A stretch of DNA of 64,000 nucleotides from Jiangella alkaliphila. GTDB lineage: Bacteria; Actinomycetota; Actinomycetes; Jiangellales; Jiangellaceae. A program made the position numbers and the translations under genes. Of the stretch, positions 1 through 8,171 are shown one piece after another (the stretch's first letter is position 1; every line of letters begins with the position of its first letter). Location of the stretch: positions 1,612,001-1,676,000 of the forward strand of contig NZ_LT629791.1 of assembly GCF_900105925.1 (NCBI RefSeq), given 5' to 3'. Under the pieces are notes generated by a model that saw only the letters and a program-made list of their open reading frames with translations, ran no database searches and was not told the DNA's origin.

Positions 1-822
1 AGGCGCCGGCGCGGCTGGCTGAGCGTGGGCGGCGTGCTCATCACGATCGCCTACCTGCTGCCGGTGTACTGGATGCTGGCGACGTCGCTGAAGGAGTCCT
101 CGGACATCTTCAGCACGCCGCCGGACCTGTTCCCCTCGCCGATCAGCCTGACGTCGTACACCGAGACCGTCGTGAACCACGCCGGCATCGGCCGCGGGCT
201 GCTGAACAGCACCGTCATCGCCGTCGGGACCACGGTCGTGACGCTGGCCGTCGCGGTGCCGGCGGCGTACGCGCTGGCTCGGCTGCGGGTCCGGTTCGTG
301 GCGCTGCTGATGCTGCTGTTCCTGGTCGTGCAGATGATCCCCGCGGTCAACCTCGCGCTGCCGATGTTCGTGATCTTCAGCCGGGCCGACCTGGTGAACT
401 CCTACGTGGGGCTGATCCTGGCGAACTGCTCGCTGGCGATCCCGCTGGCCATCACGATCCTGCGGCCGTACTTCTTGTCCGTGCCCGGCGAGGTGATCGA
501 GGCGGCCAAGATCGACGGCTGCAACACGTGGACGGCGTTCCTGCGGGTCGCGCTGCCGGTCTCGGTGCCGGGCGTGATCACCGTCGCGGTCATCAGCTTC
601 CTCGGCGCGTGGGGCGAGTTCGTGTTCGGGCTGGCGCTGGCCTCGGACGAGGGCATGCAGCCGATCACCGTCGTGCTGGCCGGTCTGACGAACTCGTTCG
701 GGACCCGCTGGAACGACCTGATGGCCGTCTCCGTCGTCGTGGCGCTGCCGATCATCGTCGTCTTCATCTTCCTGCAGCGCTACATCGTCGGCGGTCTCAC
801 CGCCGGTGCCACCAAGAGTTAA
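1..822 (+). CDS. Carbohydrate ABC transporter permease (MalG type), 5' end outside window
   Basis: Inner-membrane permease of a CUT1-type sugar importer. It would pair with a second permease, a binding protein and a shared ATPase, none of which is in the window. The reading frame is open from base 1 with an Arg-rich stretch before the first membrane helix, so the true start lies just upstream; GTG at 25 is an internal possibility. About six hydrophobic segments are visible. The cytoplasmic EAA loop is clear (EVIEAAKIDG, about bases 493-522) and contacts the ATPase in this family. A good Shine-Dalgarno follows the stop and leads into the aldolase gene 12 nt downstream, so the two look co-transcribed. 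The sugar carried is unknown; the neighbouring alpha-galactosidase suggests a galactoside. Confidence 0.93.
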   Translation, partial: RRRRGWLSVGGVLITIAYLLPVYWMLATSLKESSDIFSTPPDLFPSPISLTSYTETVVNHAGIGRGLLNSTVIAVGTTVVTLAVAVPAAYALARLRVRFVALLMLLFLVVQMIPAVNLALPMFVIFSRADLVNSYVGLILANCSLAIPLAITILRPYFLSVPGEVIEAAKIDGCNTWTAFLRVALPVSVPGVITVAVISFLGAWGEFVFGLALASDEGMQPITVVLAGLTNSFGTRWNDLMAVSVVVALPIIVVFIFLQRYIVGGLTAGATKS

Positions 823-834
823 GAGGAGCAGTGC

Positions 835-1743
835 ATGAGCACAGACACCGCTGAGGCGTTCGAGCTCTGGGCGGCCACGCCGACCCCGTTCCGGCCCGAC
901 GAGAGCCTGGCGACGGAGGTGGTCCCCGCGCAGGCCGAGCACCTGGTCTCGCTGGGCCTCGACGGCGCGTTCGTCGGCGGCACCACGGGTGAGTCGATGG
1001 CGCTGACGGTCGACGAGCGGGCCGAGCTGATCAGCGCCTGGGCCGAGCACCGCGGCGCCGGTCTGCTGCTCGGGGCGCACGTGGGCGACCTCAGCCTGGT
1101 GGACGCCCGCCGGCTGGCCCGGCACGCCGCCGACGCCGGGGTCGACCTCATCGCGGCGGTGGCGCCGTTCTACGGCGAGCCGCCGTCGGTCATGGCGATC
1201 GTCGACTACCTGGCCGAGATCGCCGAGGCGGCACCCGACGTGCCGCTGTGCTACTACCACATCCCGTCCATGACGGGGCTGCGCGCGGCGCCGTCGGCGG
1301 TGGTCGAGCAGGCCGTCGCCCGGGTGCCGAGCCTGCGTGCCGTCAAGTTCACCGACGGCGACATGCTCGAGTTCATCCGCACCCGCGAGGCCGCCGACGG
1401 CATCCGGGTCTACTTCGGCAGGGACGAGCTGCTGCCGGCCGGTGTGGCGTGCGGCGCGACCGGCGCCATCGGCAGCCTGTACAACGTGCTCGCCCCGGTG
1501 GCGCGCGAGGTCCGGTCCCGGATCCTGGCAGGGGAGGTCGAGTCGGCGCTGGCGCTGCACCGCCCGTTCCGCCAGATCGCCACCGTCGCCGATCGATGGG
1601 GCTCGATCGCCGTCGTCAAGGAGCTGATCAACCGGTTCGGCCCGGACGCCGGCGCGGCCCGCGCCCCGTGGGGCCGGCTCAGCGCCGACGCGGTCGCCGC
1701 GGTGGACGGGCTGGTCGAGGAGCTCAAGGCGGCTGCGTCCTGA
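835..1743 (+). CDS. DapA/NanA-superfamily lyase, probably N-acetylneuraminate lyase-like
   Basis: A 302-residue class I aldolase-type TIM barrel. The GTTGES motif (residues 49-54), Tyr141 in YYHIPSMTG and the Schiff-base lysine Lys171 in KFTDGD match the family. The YHIP..TG and KF.D.D context is closer to N-acetylneuraminate lyases than to dihydrodipicolinate synthases, which usually read YN.P.RTG and KE. The reaction would then be cleavage of a sialic or related keto-sugar acid to pyruvate and an amino sugar or sugar. AGGAG sits 6-11 nt before the ATG. It lies between a sugar permease and an alpha-galactosidase, so a sugar-catabolic role fits better than lysine synthesis. The exact substrate is inferred, since the family includes many keto-acid aldolases. 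Confidence 0.85.
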   Translation: MSTDTAEAFELWAATPTPFRPDESLATEVVPAQAEHLVSLGLDGAFVGGTTGESMALTVDERAELISAWAEHRGAGLLLGAHVGDLSLVDARRLARHAADAGVDLIAAVAPFYGEPPSVMAIVDYLAEIAEAAPDVPLCYYHIPSMTGLRAAPSAVVEQAVARVPSLRAVKFTDGDMLEFIRTREAADGIRVYFGRDELLPAGVACGATGAIGSLYNVLAPVAREVRSRILAGEVESALALHRPFRQIATVADRWGSIAVVKELINRFGPDAGAARAPWGRLSADAVAAVDGLVEELKAAAS

Positions 1744-1802
1744 CCGCTTCCGGTGGTCTGACAGGCTGATCCGGACGTTGTCGCCGCGTGAGGGGATCGC
1801 CG

Positions 1803-3917
1803 ATGGACGACCGTGTGGTGGTGCTGGCCCGGGCCGGAGCCGCGCTGGTGCTCGACCTGGAGACGCCGCGGCTGCCGCGCGTGCTGCACTGGGGCGCCGA
1901 CCTGGGTGACGGCGTCGACGGCGCGGCGCTGCGGGCGGCGGCGGTACCCGGCCGGCGCGGCGGCGCTCCGCCCGAACCGGCGGCGCCGTCGCTGCTGCCG
2001 GCCCAGGCCGACGGCTGGCCGGGGCGGCCCGGCATCGCCGGTGACCGCGACCGCGCCTTCCCGCACCTGCGGCTGATCCCCGACTCGGTGACGGTGGCGC
2101 CCGACGGCGGCGGCGTCGAGGTGGCCTCGCGCGACAGGGACGCCGGCGTCTCCGTCGTCAGCTCGCTCGCCCTGGACGAGGCCGGCGTGCTGCGCGTGCG
2201 GCACACGCTCACCAACGACGGCGGCACCGCGTGGTCGATGGGCGGGCTGCGCGCCGTCCTGCCGGTGCCCGACCACGCCGCCGAGCTGCTGCACTTCAGC
2301 GGGCGGTGGGGGCTGGAGAAGATCCCGCAGCGCGAGGCGTTCCTGCCCGGCATCCGGTCGCTGGAGACGCGGCGCGGGCGCACCGGGCACTCGCACACCG
2401 GGCTGCTGGTCGCCGGCACGTCGGGTTTCGGGTTCGGCTCCGGCGAGGTGTGGGGCGTGCACGCCGGCTGGAGCGGCTGGACGGTGCACGACGCGGAACG
2501 GCTGTCCGAGGGCTGGTCGACGCTGGGCGCCGGCGAGCTGCTGGCGCCGGGCGAGGTCGTGCTCGCGCCGGGCGAGTCCTACGCGACGCCCGACGTCTAC
2601 TTCGTCTACTCCGACGCCGGGTTGGACGGGCTGTCAGCCCGGCTGCACGCGTCGCTGCGGGCGCGGACGTCGCATCCGTCGACGCCGCGGCCGTTGGTGC
2701 TGAACACGTGGGAGGCGGTCTACTTCGACCACGACATGGAGAAGATGGCCCGTATGGCCGATGTGGCCGCCGCCGTCGGCGTCGAGCGGTTCGTCGTCGA
2801 CGACGGCTGGTTCCTGGGCCGCCGCGACGACCTCGCGGGGCTCGGCGACTGGTACGTCGACCCCGACGTCTGGCCGCGGGGGCTGCATCCGCTGGTCGAG
2901 CACGTGAAGTCGCTGGGCATGCAGTTCGGGCTGTGGGTCGAGCCGGAGATGGCGAACCCGAAGTCGCGGCTGGCCGAGGAGCACCCCGACTGGCTGCTGC
3001 ACGATCCCGCGCGGGTTCCGCGCGAGTGGCGGCACCAGCACACCGTCGACGTCGCCAACCCCGAGGTCTACGCCTACCTGCTGGAGCGGCTGGACGCGCT
3101 GGTCAGCGAGTACGGCATCGACTACCTCAAGTGGGACCACAACCGCGACCTGCTCGAGGCCGTCCACGACGGCCACGCGGGCGTGCACGAGCAGACCGCC
3201 GCCGTGTACCGGTTGCTGGACGAGCTGCGGTCGCGGCACCCGTCGCTGGAGATCGAGTCGTGTTCGTCCGGCGGCGCCCGCGTCGACCTCGGCATCATCC
3301 AGCGCAGCGACCGCGTGTGGGCGTCGGACAGCAACGACCCGCTGGACCGGCAGGCGATCCAGCGGTGGACGTCGCTGCTGCTGCCGCCGGAGCTGATCGG
3401 CGCGCACGTCGGGCCGTCGCACACCCACGTCTCGGGCCGGGTCACCGAGCTGCAGCTGCGCTGCGCGACAGCGCTGTTCGGCCACGCCGGCATCGAGTGG
3501 GACATCACCGGGTGCTCTGACGACGAGCTGGCGCTGCTGACCGAGTGGGCGGCGACGTACAAGCGGCTGCGTCCGCTGCTGCACACCGGCCGCGTCGTCC
3601 GCGCCGACACCGACGACGCGCACGTGCTGCACGGCGTGGTGGGTCCGGGGCATGCGGTGTACGGCTACGTCGCACTGACGACGATGACCGCGGACATCCC
3701 GCCGCGGCTGCGGCTGCCCGGCCTCGACCCGGACGTGACCTACCGGGTGACGCCGATCGGTGCGCTGAGCTGTCCGCTGCCGCGGTGGGCGCGGGCGGCG
3801 GCGTGGCTGGAGTCGGGCGCGGTGGAGCTCCCGGGCCGGGTGCTGACGACGGCCGGCCTGCAGGCGCCGCCGCTGAACCCGGCCCAGGTGCTCACGCTGG
3901 AGCTCACCGCCGTCTGA
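1803..3917 (+). CDS. Alpha-galactosidase, glycoside hydrolase family 36
   Basis: Retaining alpha-galactosidase of 704 residues, the usual size for bacterial GH36, with no signal peptide, so it probably acts on imported oligosaccharides. The catalytic nucleophile is Asp445 in the KWDHNR motif and the acid/base is Asp509 in ASDSND. The DDGWF and GLWVEPEM blocks of the barrel are also intact. ATG 1803 was chosen over an in-frame GTG at 1788 because AGGGG at 1791-1795 is placed correctly for 1803 and would lie inside the longer form. It is the last gene of the sugar operon, 59 bp after the aldolase. Its 3' end overlaps the convergent membrane-protein gene by 14 bp. Confidence 0.93.
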   Translation: MDDRVVVLARAGAALVLDLETPRLPRVLHWGADLGDGVDGAALRAAAVPGRRGGAPPEPAAPSLLPAQADGWPGRPGIAGDRDRAFPHLRLIPDSVTVAPDGGGVEVASRDRDAGVSVVSSLALDEAGVLRVRHTLTNDGGTAWSMGGLRAVLPVPDHAAELLHFSGRWGLEKIPQREAFLPGIRSLETRRGRTGHSHTGLLVAGTSGFGFGSGEVWGVHAGWSGWTVHDAERLSEGWSTLGAGELLAPGEVVLAPGESYATPDVYFVYSDAGLDGLSARLHASLRARTSHPSTPRPLVLNTWEAVYFDHDMEKMARMADVAAAVGVERFVVDDGWFLGRRDDLAGLGDWYVDPDVWPRGLHPLVEHVKSLGMQFGLWVEPEMANPKSRLAEEHPDWLLHDPARVPREWRHQHTVDVANPEVYAYLLERLDALVSEYGIDYLKWDHNRDLLEAVHDGHAGVHEQTAAVYRLLDELRSRHPSLEIESCSSGGARVDLGIIQRSDRVWASDSNDPLDRQAIQRWTSLLLPPELIGAHVGPSHTHVSGRVTELQLRCATALFGHAGIEWDITGCSDDELALLTEWAATYKRLRPLLHTGRVVRADTDDAHVLHGVVGPGHAVYGYVALTTMTADIPPRLRLPGLDPDVTYRVTPIGALSCPLPRWARAAAWLESGAVELPGRVLTTAGLQAPPLNPAQVLTLELTAV

Positions 3918-4395
3918 CGCCTGGCAGCTTGCCGAACTCCAGCCGGCTGAAGCCCGCCGAGTGGACGCCCAGCGCCAGGAACGCGCTGGCCAGGATCGTC
4001 ACACCGGCGATCCAGTGGATGTGCCACACGGCGGAGACCAGTCCGACGAGGGCGGAGAACAACGCGAGCGGCCGGGCCAGCGTGACGAGGCGGGAGTCGG
4101 TCCGGCGGCGCCGGAAGGTCTCCTGCCGGTTGACCATCAGCAGCGCCGCCAGCAGCGGGATGGCCACGCACCACGCGACGACGCAGATCATCGCGGAGAC
4201 GTCCAGCGACGCGACCGTGAGGAACGGCTGCAGCACGACCACGCCGATGCCCACCAACCCGCCGTAGACCAGGTTGTCCTGCAGGATCCACTCCTGCTGC
4301 AGCTGCGGGTCGTTCACGAGCCGTTCGGCGTCGTCTTCGGCCTCCCGTTGGTAGCGTTCGGCCGCGGCCGTCGCGTCGTCGTCCACGGTCAGCAC
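3904..4395 (-). CDS. Small integral membrane protein of unknown function
   Basis: Protein of about 163 residues not recognised as a named family. The first 40 residues are acidic and soluble (VDDDATAAAERYQREAEDD), followed by four hydrophobic stretches in two pairs separated by a basic loop (NRQETFRRRRTDS). The layout resembles 2TM or DUF-type actinobacterial membrane proteins. The start is uncertain: GTG 4395 almost abuts the stop of the upstream phospholipase-D-like gene, and GTG 4386 is a second candidate; neither has a strong ribosome site. The tight junction implies co-transcription with that gene. No catalytic motif was seen. Confidence 0.7.
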   Translation of the reverse strand: MLTVDDDATAAAERYQREAEDDAERLVNDPQLQQEWILQDNLVYGGLVGIGVVVLQPFLTVASLDVSAMICVVAWCVAIPLLAALLMVNRQETFRRRRTDSRLVTLARPLALFSALVGLVSAVWHIHWIAGVTILASAFLALGVHSAGFSRLEFGKLPGVRRR

Positions 4396-4396
4396 A

Positions 4397-5563
4397 CTAG
4401 AGCCTCGCGGCGGCGAACATCGTCTCGAAGTTGGCCCGGTAGCGGGCGTAGACCGACTTGACGTCCGTGCGCAGCATCGTCTCGTCATTGCGCCGCAGCG
4501 ACGTGTGGTTGAAGTTCGGGCTCCCGGTGACGACCCACCGCTCGCTCCGGTCGGCGGCGTCGCCGCCCTCGATGAGCAGGTACTTCGAGTGGATCCGGCC
4601 GGGCAGCACGTTGGCGTCGTCGAGCTCGCGCATGGCGATCGCCGGCTCGGCGGCCAGCACTGCGCGGACCTCGTCGGCCATCAGCCCGTGCACGATCGCG
4701 ACCTCGCAGCCCTGGCCGGCCAGCTCGGCCAGCCGCTCGGCGATCGCGACGCGGTAGGCGTCCCACTCGGACATGCCGACCCGCAGCACCGTCCGCGGGC
4801 CGCAGCTGACGTCGTCGAGCAGCTCGGTGATCGGGTCGCCCTCGGCGCGCGGGAAGAACGACGCGGCGACCGTGCCGGTGCGCGTCGTGGTGGTGATGGT
4901 GTGGTCGTAGTCGTCGGTGCGCCGCTCGGCCGCGAGGTCGCCGAAGTAGGCGCCGTACGCCGCGTACAGCTCCTCGTTGCCGACGATCGTCGTCGCGTTG
5001 TTCCAGTACGTCGTCGCGTTCAGGTCGGTGAAGTTGGCCGACGACTGCAGGACGACGTTCTCGCGGCCGCCGGTCTCGGAGAACAGGTAGAACTTGTTGT
5101 GCTGGCCCTTGGTGCCGATGCACGCGGCGGTGTTGCCCTCCGGCGACAGCCCGGTGCAGACGTGCAGCCACGAGCGCGCGCTCTGGTCGGTGCCCAGCTC
5201 GGCCCGCAGCGCGGCCACCGCCGGGTTCGTCACCTGCCAGCCGTCCAGCACCACCCGCACGTCCACGCCCCGCCGGTGCGCGTCGGTCAGCACCGCGACG
5301 AAGTCCGCGCCCGTCGTCCCCGAGATCACGAAGTGCGCGATCTGGATCAGCGACCCGGCCGGCGCCTGCTTCACCAGGCCGCAGATCTGCTCGATGATCG
5401 GCGTCCCGTCGCCGGCGGCCGGGTTGTTGAAGACCGCGCCGGTCGCGACCGTCCGCTCAGGAGCGTCCTGGCACGGCGTGGGGGTGGAGGCGGGAGCGGC
5501 GGGCGTCGCGGTGAGGAGCGCGGTGATCACGATTCCGGCGACGGCGATCGGGCGTGGTGTCAT
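4397..5563 (-). CDS. Secreted phospholipase D-like protein with two HKD motifs
   Basis: Exported protein of 388 residues with a Sec signal peptide (MTPRPIAVAGIVITALLTAT, then a small-residue cleavage zone). Both halves of the PLD active site are present: His155/Lys157 in QHNKFYLF and His325/Lys327 in IHSKYLLIEGG. Each is followed by an SAN or GSPNFN element as in the PLD superfamily. Members include phospholipases, nucleases such as Nuc, and phosphatidyltransferases. Secretion favours an extracellular phosphodiesterase acting on lipid or nucleic acid; which one cannot be told here. ATG 5563 is preferred over an upstream ATG at 5602 because it begins directly with the signal peptide. Confidence 0.85.
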   Translation of the reverse strand: MTPRPIAVAGIVITALLTATPAAPASTPTPCQDAPERTVATGAVFNNPAAGDGTPIIEQICGLVKQAPAGSLIQIAHFVISGTTGADFVAVLTDAHRRGVDVRVVLDGWQVTNPAVAALRAELGTDQSARSWLHVCTGLSPEGNTAACIGTKGQHNKFYLFSETGGRENVVLQSSANFTDLNATTYWNNATTIVGNEELYAAYGAYFGDLAAERRTDDYDHTITTTTRTGTVAASFFPRAEGDPITELLDDVSCGPRTVLRVGMSEWDAYRVAIAERLAELAGQGCEVAIVHGLMADEVRAVLAAEPAIAMRELDDANVLPGRIHSKYLLIEGGDAADRSERWVVTGSPNFNHTSLRRNDETMLRTDVKSVYARYRANFETMFAAARL

Positions 5564-5615
5564 ACGTATCAACCTGCCCAGCCGGCGCGAACTCCGGCCC
5601 AACCGGCGGTGAACG

Positions 5616-7040
5616 CTACCGGGCGGCGGTGCGGAGAACGGCGAGGCCGGCGGCGATGCGGTCCTCGGTGATGGCGCCGTAGCCGAGCGCCAGCCCGCGG
5701 ACCGGGTGCGCCACCGCCAGCGGCGACAGCGCCAGCACCTCGACCCCGGCCGAGCGGGCGCGGGCGGCGACCTCGACGTCGTCGGCGCGCGGGTCGGTGA
5801 ACAGGGCCGTCACATGCAGGCCGACCAGCGACGGAACGGGTTCGAGGACGCCGGCGAAGTCGCGGCGCAGCAGCGACGTCACCAGGTGGTGCCGCCGCGC
5901 ATACACCCGGCGCATCGCCTTGAGGTGCCGGGCGAACAGGCCCTCGTCGATCAGCTCGGCCAGCGCCGCCTGCGCGGGCACGGCGGTGTGCCAGTCGAGC
6001 AGCTGTTTGGCCTGGTGGATGGCATCGCGCAGCGACCGCGGCGCGACGACGAAGCCGAGCCGCAGGGTGGGCAGCAGCGTCTTCGAGAACGAGCCGACGT
6101 AGGCGACGTGGCCGGCGGCGCCGAGCCCGGCGAGCGGCTCGAACGGCCGCCCGGCGAAGCGGAACTCGCTGTCGTAGTCATCCTCGACGATCAGCGCACC
6201 GGTCCGCCGGGCCCACTCGAGCAGCGCCAGCCGGCGTCCCAGCGACATCGACGTGCCGAGCGGGAACTGGTGCGACGGGGTGACGTAGACCAGGCGGGCG
6301 GGGTCGGGCAGCGCGCCGACCACCAGGCCCTCGTCGTCCACCGGCACCGGCACGACGTCGAAGCCGGACGACGTCAGCAGCTTGCGGGGGAGCGGGTACC
6401 CGGGATCCTCGACCGCGACCACGTCGCCGGGCGACAGCAGGACCCGGGCGAGGAGGTCGACGGCCTGCTGGCTGCCGCTGGTGACCACGACGTCGTCCGG
6501 TGCGGCCGGGACGCCGCGCGCTACGGCGACGTGCCGGGCGATCGCCGCGCGCAGCGCCGGGTGGCCGGCGGCCGCGATGTGCGCGCCGGTCCCGACGGCG
6601 GTCGCGCGCAGCTGGCGAGCCGTCACCCGGCGCCACGCCGCGTACGGGAACAGCGTGGCGTCCGGAACACCGGGCCGGAAGTCGAACTCCGCCTCGGTCG
6701 CGGCGAGGTCGGCCGCCGCGGGCAGCCCGGCCCACACGGCGCGGGGGACGAGCGCGACCGGGTCGCCGTCGCCCCCGTCGTCGGGCGGCCGGTCCGGGGC
6801 GAGGCCGGCGGCGACGAACGTGCCGACGCCGGGCCGGGCGACGAGGAAGCCCTCGGCGGCCAGCCGGTCGTAGGCCATGCTGACGGTGTTGCGGGCGATG
6901 CCGAGGTCGCCGGCCAGCTCGCGGGTCGGCGGCAGCGGCTGACCCGCCGGCAGCCGCCCGGCCAGGACGGCGGCCCGGACCTGCCGGTAGAGCTGCCCGG
7001 ACAGGTCGCCCCGCCCGTCCAGCCGCACGTGCAGGTCCAT
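5616..7040 (-). CDS. MocR/PdxR-type regulator (GntR winged helix fused to aminotransferase fold)
   Basis: A 474-residue transcription factor. Residues 1-80 form a GntR winged helix (SGQLYRQVRAAVLAGRL, then LPPTRELAGDLGIARNTV). The rest is a fold-type I aminotransferase domain with the PLP-binding Lys320 in GSFSKTL. In this family the PLP domain senses pyridoxal phosphate or amino compounds rather than catalysing turnover. ATG 7040 is preferred to a longer frame from 7160 because the conserved domain begins there and a TAGGCT hexamer lies 8 nt before it on this strand, giving a leaderless transcript. The gene is divergent from the secreted NTF2-like gene, its likeliest target besides itself. 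Confidence 0.9.
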   Translation of the reverse strand: MDLHVRLDGRGDLSGQLYRQVRAAVLAGRLPAGQPLPPTRELAGDLGIARNTVSMAYDRLAAEGFLVARPGVGTFVAAGLAPDRPPDDGGDGDPVALVPRAVWAGLPAAADLAATEAEFDFRPGVPDATLFPYAAWRRVTARQLRATAVGTGAHIAAAGHPALRAAIARHVAVARGVPAAPDDVVVTSGSQQAVDLLARVLLSPGDVVAVEDPGYPLPRKLLTSSGFDVVPVPVDDEGLVVGALPDPARLVYVTPSHQFPLGTSMSLGRRLALLEWARRTGALIVEDDYDSEFRFAGRPFEPLAGLGAAGHVAYVGSFSKTLLPTLRLGFVVAPRSLRDAIHQAKQLLDWHTAVPAQAALAELIDEGLFARHLKAMRRVYARRHHLVTSLLRRDFAGVLEPVPSLVGLHVTALFTDPRADDVEVAARARSAGVEVLALSPLAVAHPVRGLALGYGAITEDRIAAGLAVLRTAAR

Positions 7041-7048
7041 GTCAGGCG

Positions 7049-7139
7049 AGCCTAGGACCACGAGTGATCCGCCCGTGACCGGCCCAGTCCAGAACCCCCC
7101 GCTGTGGCCCAGAGGAGGCCGCCCGGCCGCGGCTAGCGT
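7049..7139. promoter_or_regulatory. Divergent promoter region with candidate MocR direct repeats
   Basis: Minus-strand -10 hexamer TAGGCT at 7054-7049 serves the MocR gene, and plus-strand TAGCGT at 7134-7139 serves the gene at 7181. Between them GGCCCAG occurs twice in direct orientation, at 7081-7087 and 7106-7112, 25 bp apart. MocR regulators are known to bind direct repeats. That these repeats are the operator is inferred from position alone. Confidence 0.45.
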
Positions 7140-7180
7140 GGCGAACGGTTCAGAGAACACACAGGTCAGGAGGGTTCGCC

Positions 7181-7666
7181 ATGCGCAAGAACACGTACCG
7201 GGCGGTCGTCGGAGTGCTTGCGGCCGGAGCGGTCGCGCTGCCCGGTATCGCCGCCGCGTCGGGTGGGACCGACGCCGCCGGACACCGCGGCTGCGCGGCG
7301 CGGTTCGACGAGGCGCAGCGCATCGACATGGAGTCGTTCCGCGACTTCGACGCCGAGGCCTGGCGCGACGTCCACCACGAGGACGCGGTCAGCGTCTACG
7401 CCAGCGGCCACCGGTTCGACGGCCTCGACGCGATCATGGCCGCGCAGGCGAGCCACTTCGAGAACCGCGAGGCGATCTGGACGTGGACCGAGATCGACCG
7501 CCACGTCTACGGCTGCAAGACCGCGGTCATCGAGTACGACGCCACCTACGAGCTGCCGAGCGTCGGGTTCAAGTCGCGGGCTCTCACCGTCGTGACGTAC
7601 GTGTTCGAGCGCGGCCGCTGGCTCGCGGTCTACGACCAGGGCACCGCGTTCCCGGCGGGGTCCTGA
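7181..7666 (+). CDS. Secreted SnoaL/NTF2-like protein
   Basis: Protein of 161 residues with a Sec signal peptide (about residues 1-27, ending IAAAS) and a compact alpha+beta domain. The pattern FRDFDAEAWRDVHHED, then FDGLDAIMAAQ and a C-terminal WLAVYDQGT strand, matches the SnoaL/DUF4440 NTF2-like superfamily. These domains often bind or isomerise small hydrophobic ligands, but no catalytic residues can be assigned. Two cysteines (CAARF and YGCKT) could form a disulfide outside the cell. AGGAGGG sits 7-13 nt before the ATG. Its divergent partner is the MocR regulator, which probably controls it. Confidence 0.75.
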   Translation: MRKNTYRAVVGVLAAGAVALPGIAAASGGTDAAGHRGCAARFDEAQRIDMESFRDFDAEAWRDVHHEDAVSVYASGHRFDGLDAIMAAQASHFENREAIWTWTEIDRHVYGCKTAVIEYDATYELPSVGFKSRALTVVTYVFERGRWLAVYDQGTAFPAGS

Positions 7667-7669
7667 CGG

Positions 7670-8116
7670 TCAACCGGCCGCGGTGACGCGCAGCGGGCCC
7701 GAGCCGCTCTCGCCGCAGACGTCGTCGGGGTTGAGCAGGTAGCACGACTTCATCGACAGGCAGCCGCAGCCCATGCACCCGGTGAGCTCGCGCTGCAGGT
7801 TCTCCAGCTCGTGCTTCTTCGCCTCGAGCTGGGACTGCCAGCGCCTGGACAGCCGATGCCAGTCGTGGGCGTCGGGCTGCTGCTCCATCGGCAGAGTCGT
7901 GAACACCTCGGCGACGTCCGCGAGCGAGATGCCCAGCCGTTTCGCCACGAGGATCAGTGAGATCCGCCGGATCATGAAGCGCGGGTAGCGTCGCTGGTTC
8001 CCGGCCGTGCGCGACGACTCGATCAGGCCGAGCTGCTCGTAGTAATGCAGCGCCGACACCGCGACGCCGGTACGGCTCGAGACCTCGCCCACCGTGAGCA
8101 GGTCGTCCGGTTCCAT
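7670..8116 (-). CDS. soxR: Redox-sensitive transcriptional activator SoxR
   Basis: MerR-family activator of 148 residues. The N-terminal helix-turn-helix (LTVGEVSSRTGVAVSALHYYE) is followed by a dimerisation helix. The [2Fe-2S] cluster ligands are Cys114, Cys117, Cys119 and Cys125, the same C-x2-C-x-C-x5-C spacing as E. coli SoxR. In actinomycetes SoxR usually responds to redox-active small molecules and switches on export or modifying enzymes rather than soxS. A SoxR-type operator lies in the 55-bp gap to the divergent MFS gene. That target is broken, so this regulator may now act elsewhere or only on itself. Confidence 0.95.
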   Translation of the reverse strand: MEPDDLLTVGEVSSRTGVAVSALHYYEQLGLIESSRTAGNQRRYPRFMIRRISLILVAKRLGISLADVAEVFTTLPMEQQPDAHDWHRLSRRWQSQLEAKKHELENLQRELTGCMGCGCLSMKSCYLLNPDDVCGESGSGPLRVTAAG

Positions 8117-8133
8117 GGCGTCTACCTCCGCTG

Positions 8134-8164
8134 TTGACCTCAAGCTCGCTTGACCTTCTACCTT
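8134..8164 (+). promoter_or_regulatory. SoxR-type promoter with operator in a 19-bp spacer
   Basis: TTGACC (-35, 8134-8139) and TACCTT (-10, 8159-8164) are separated by 19 bp, the overlong spacer typical of MerR/SoxR-activated promoters. The spacer holds a perfect inverted repeat, TCAAGC-TC-GCTTGA, at 8140-8153, matching the core of known SoxR boxes. The ATG of the downstream gene at 8172 lies 7 nt after the -10, so the transcript should be leaderless. Confidence 0.82.
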
Positions 8165-8171
8165 CCCTACC

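Noticed and set aside
835-1743. Calling the aldolase dapA for lysine synthesis
   Set aside because: Motifs around the Tyr and Lys fit the sialic-lyase side better, and the gene lies in a sugar operon.
1788-1802. GTG 1788 as start of the alpha-galactosidase
   Set aside because: The AGGGG ribosome site falls inside this extension and serves ATG 1803.
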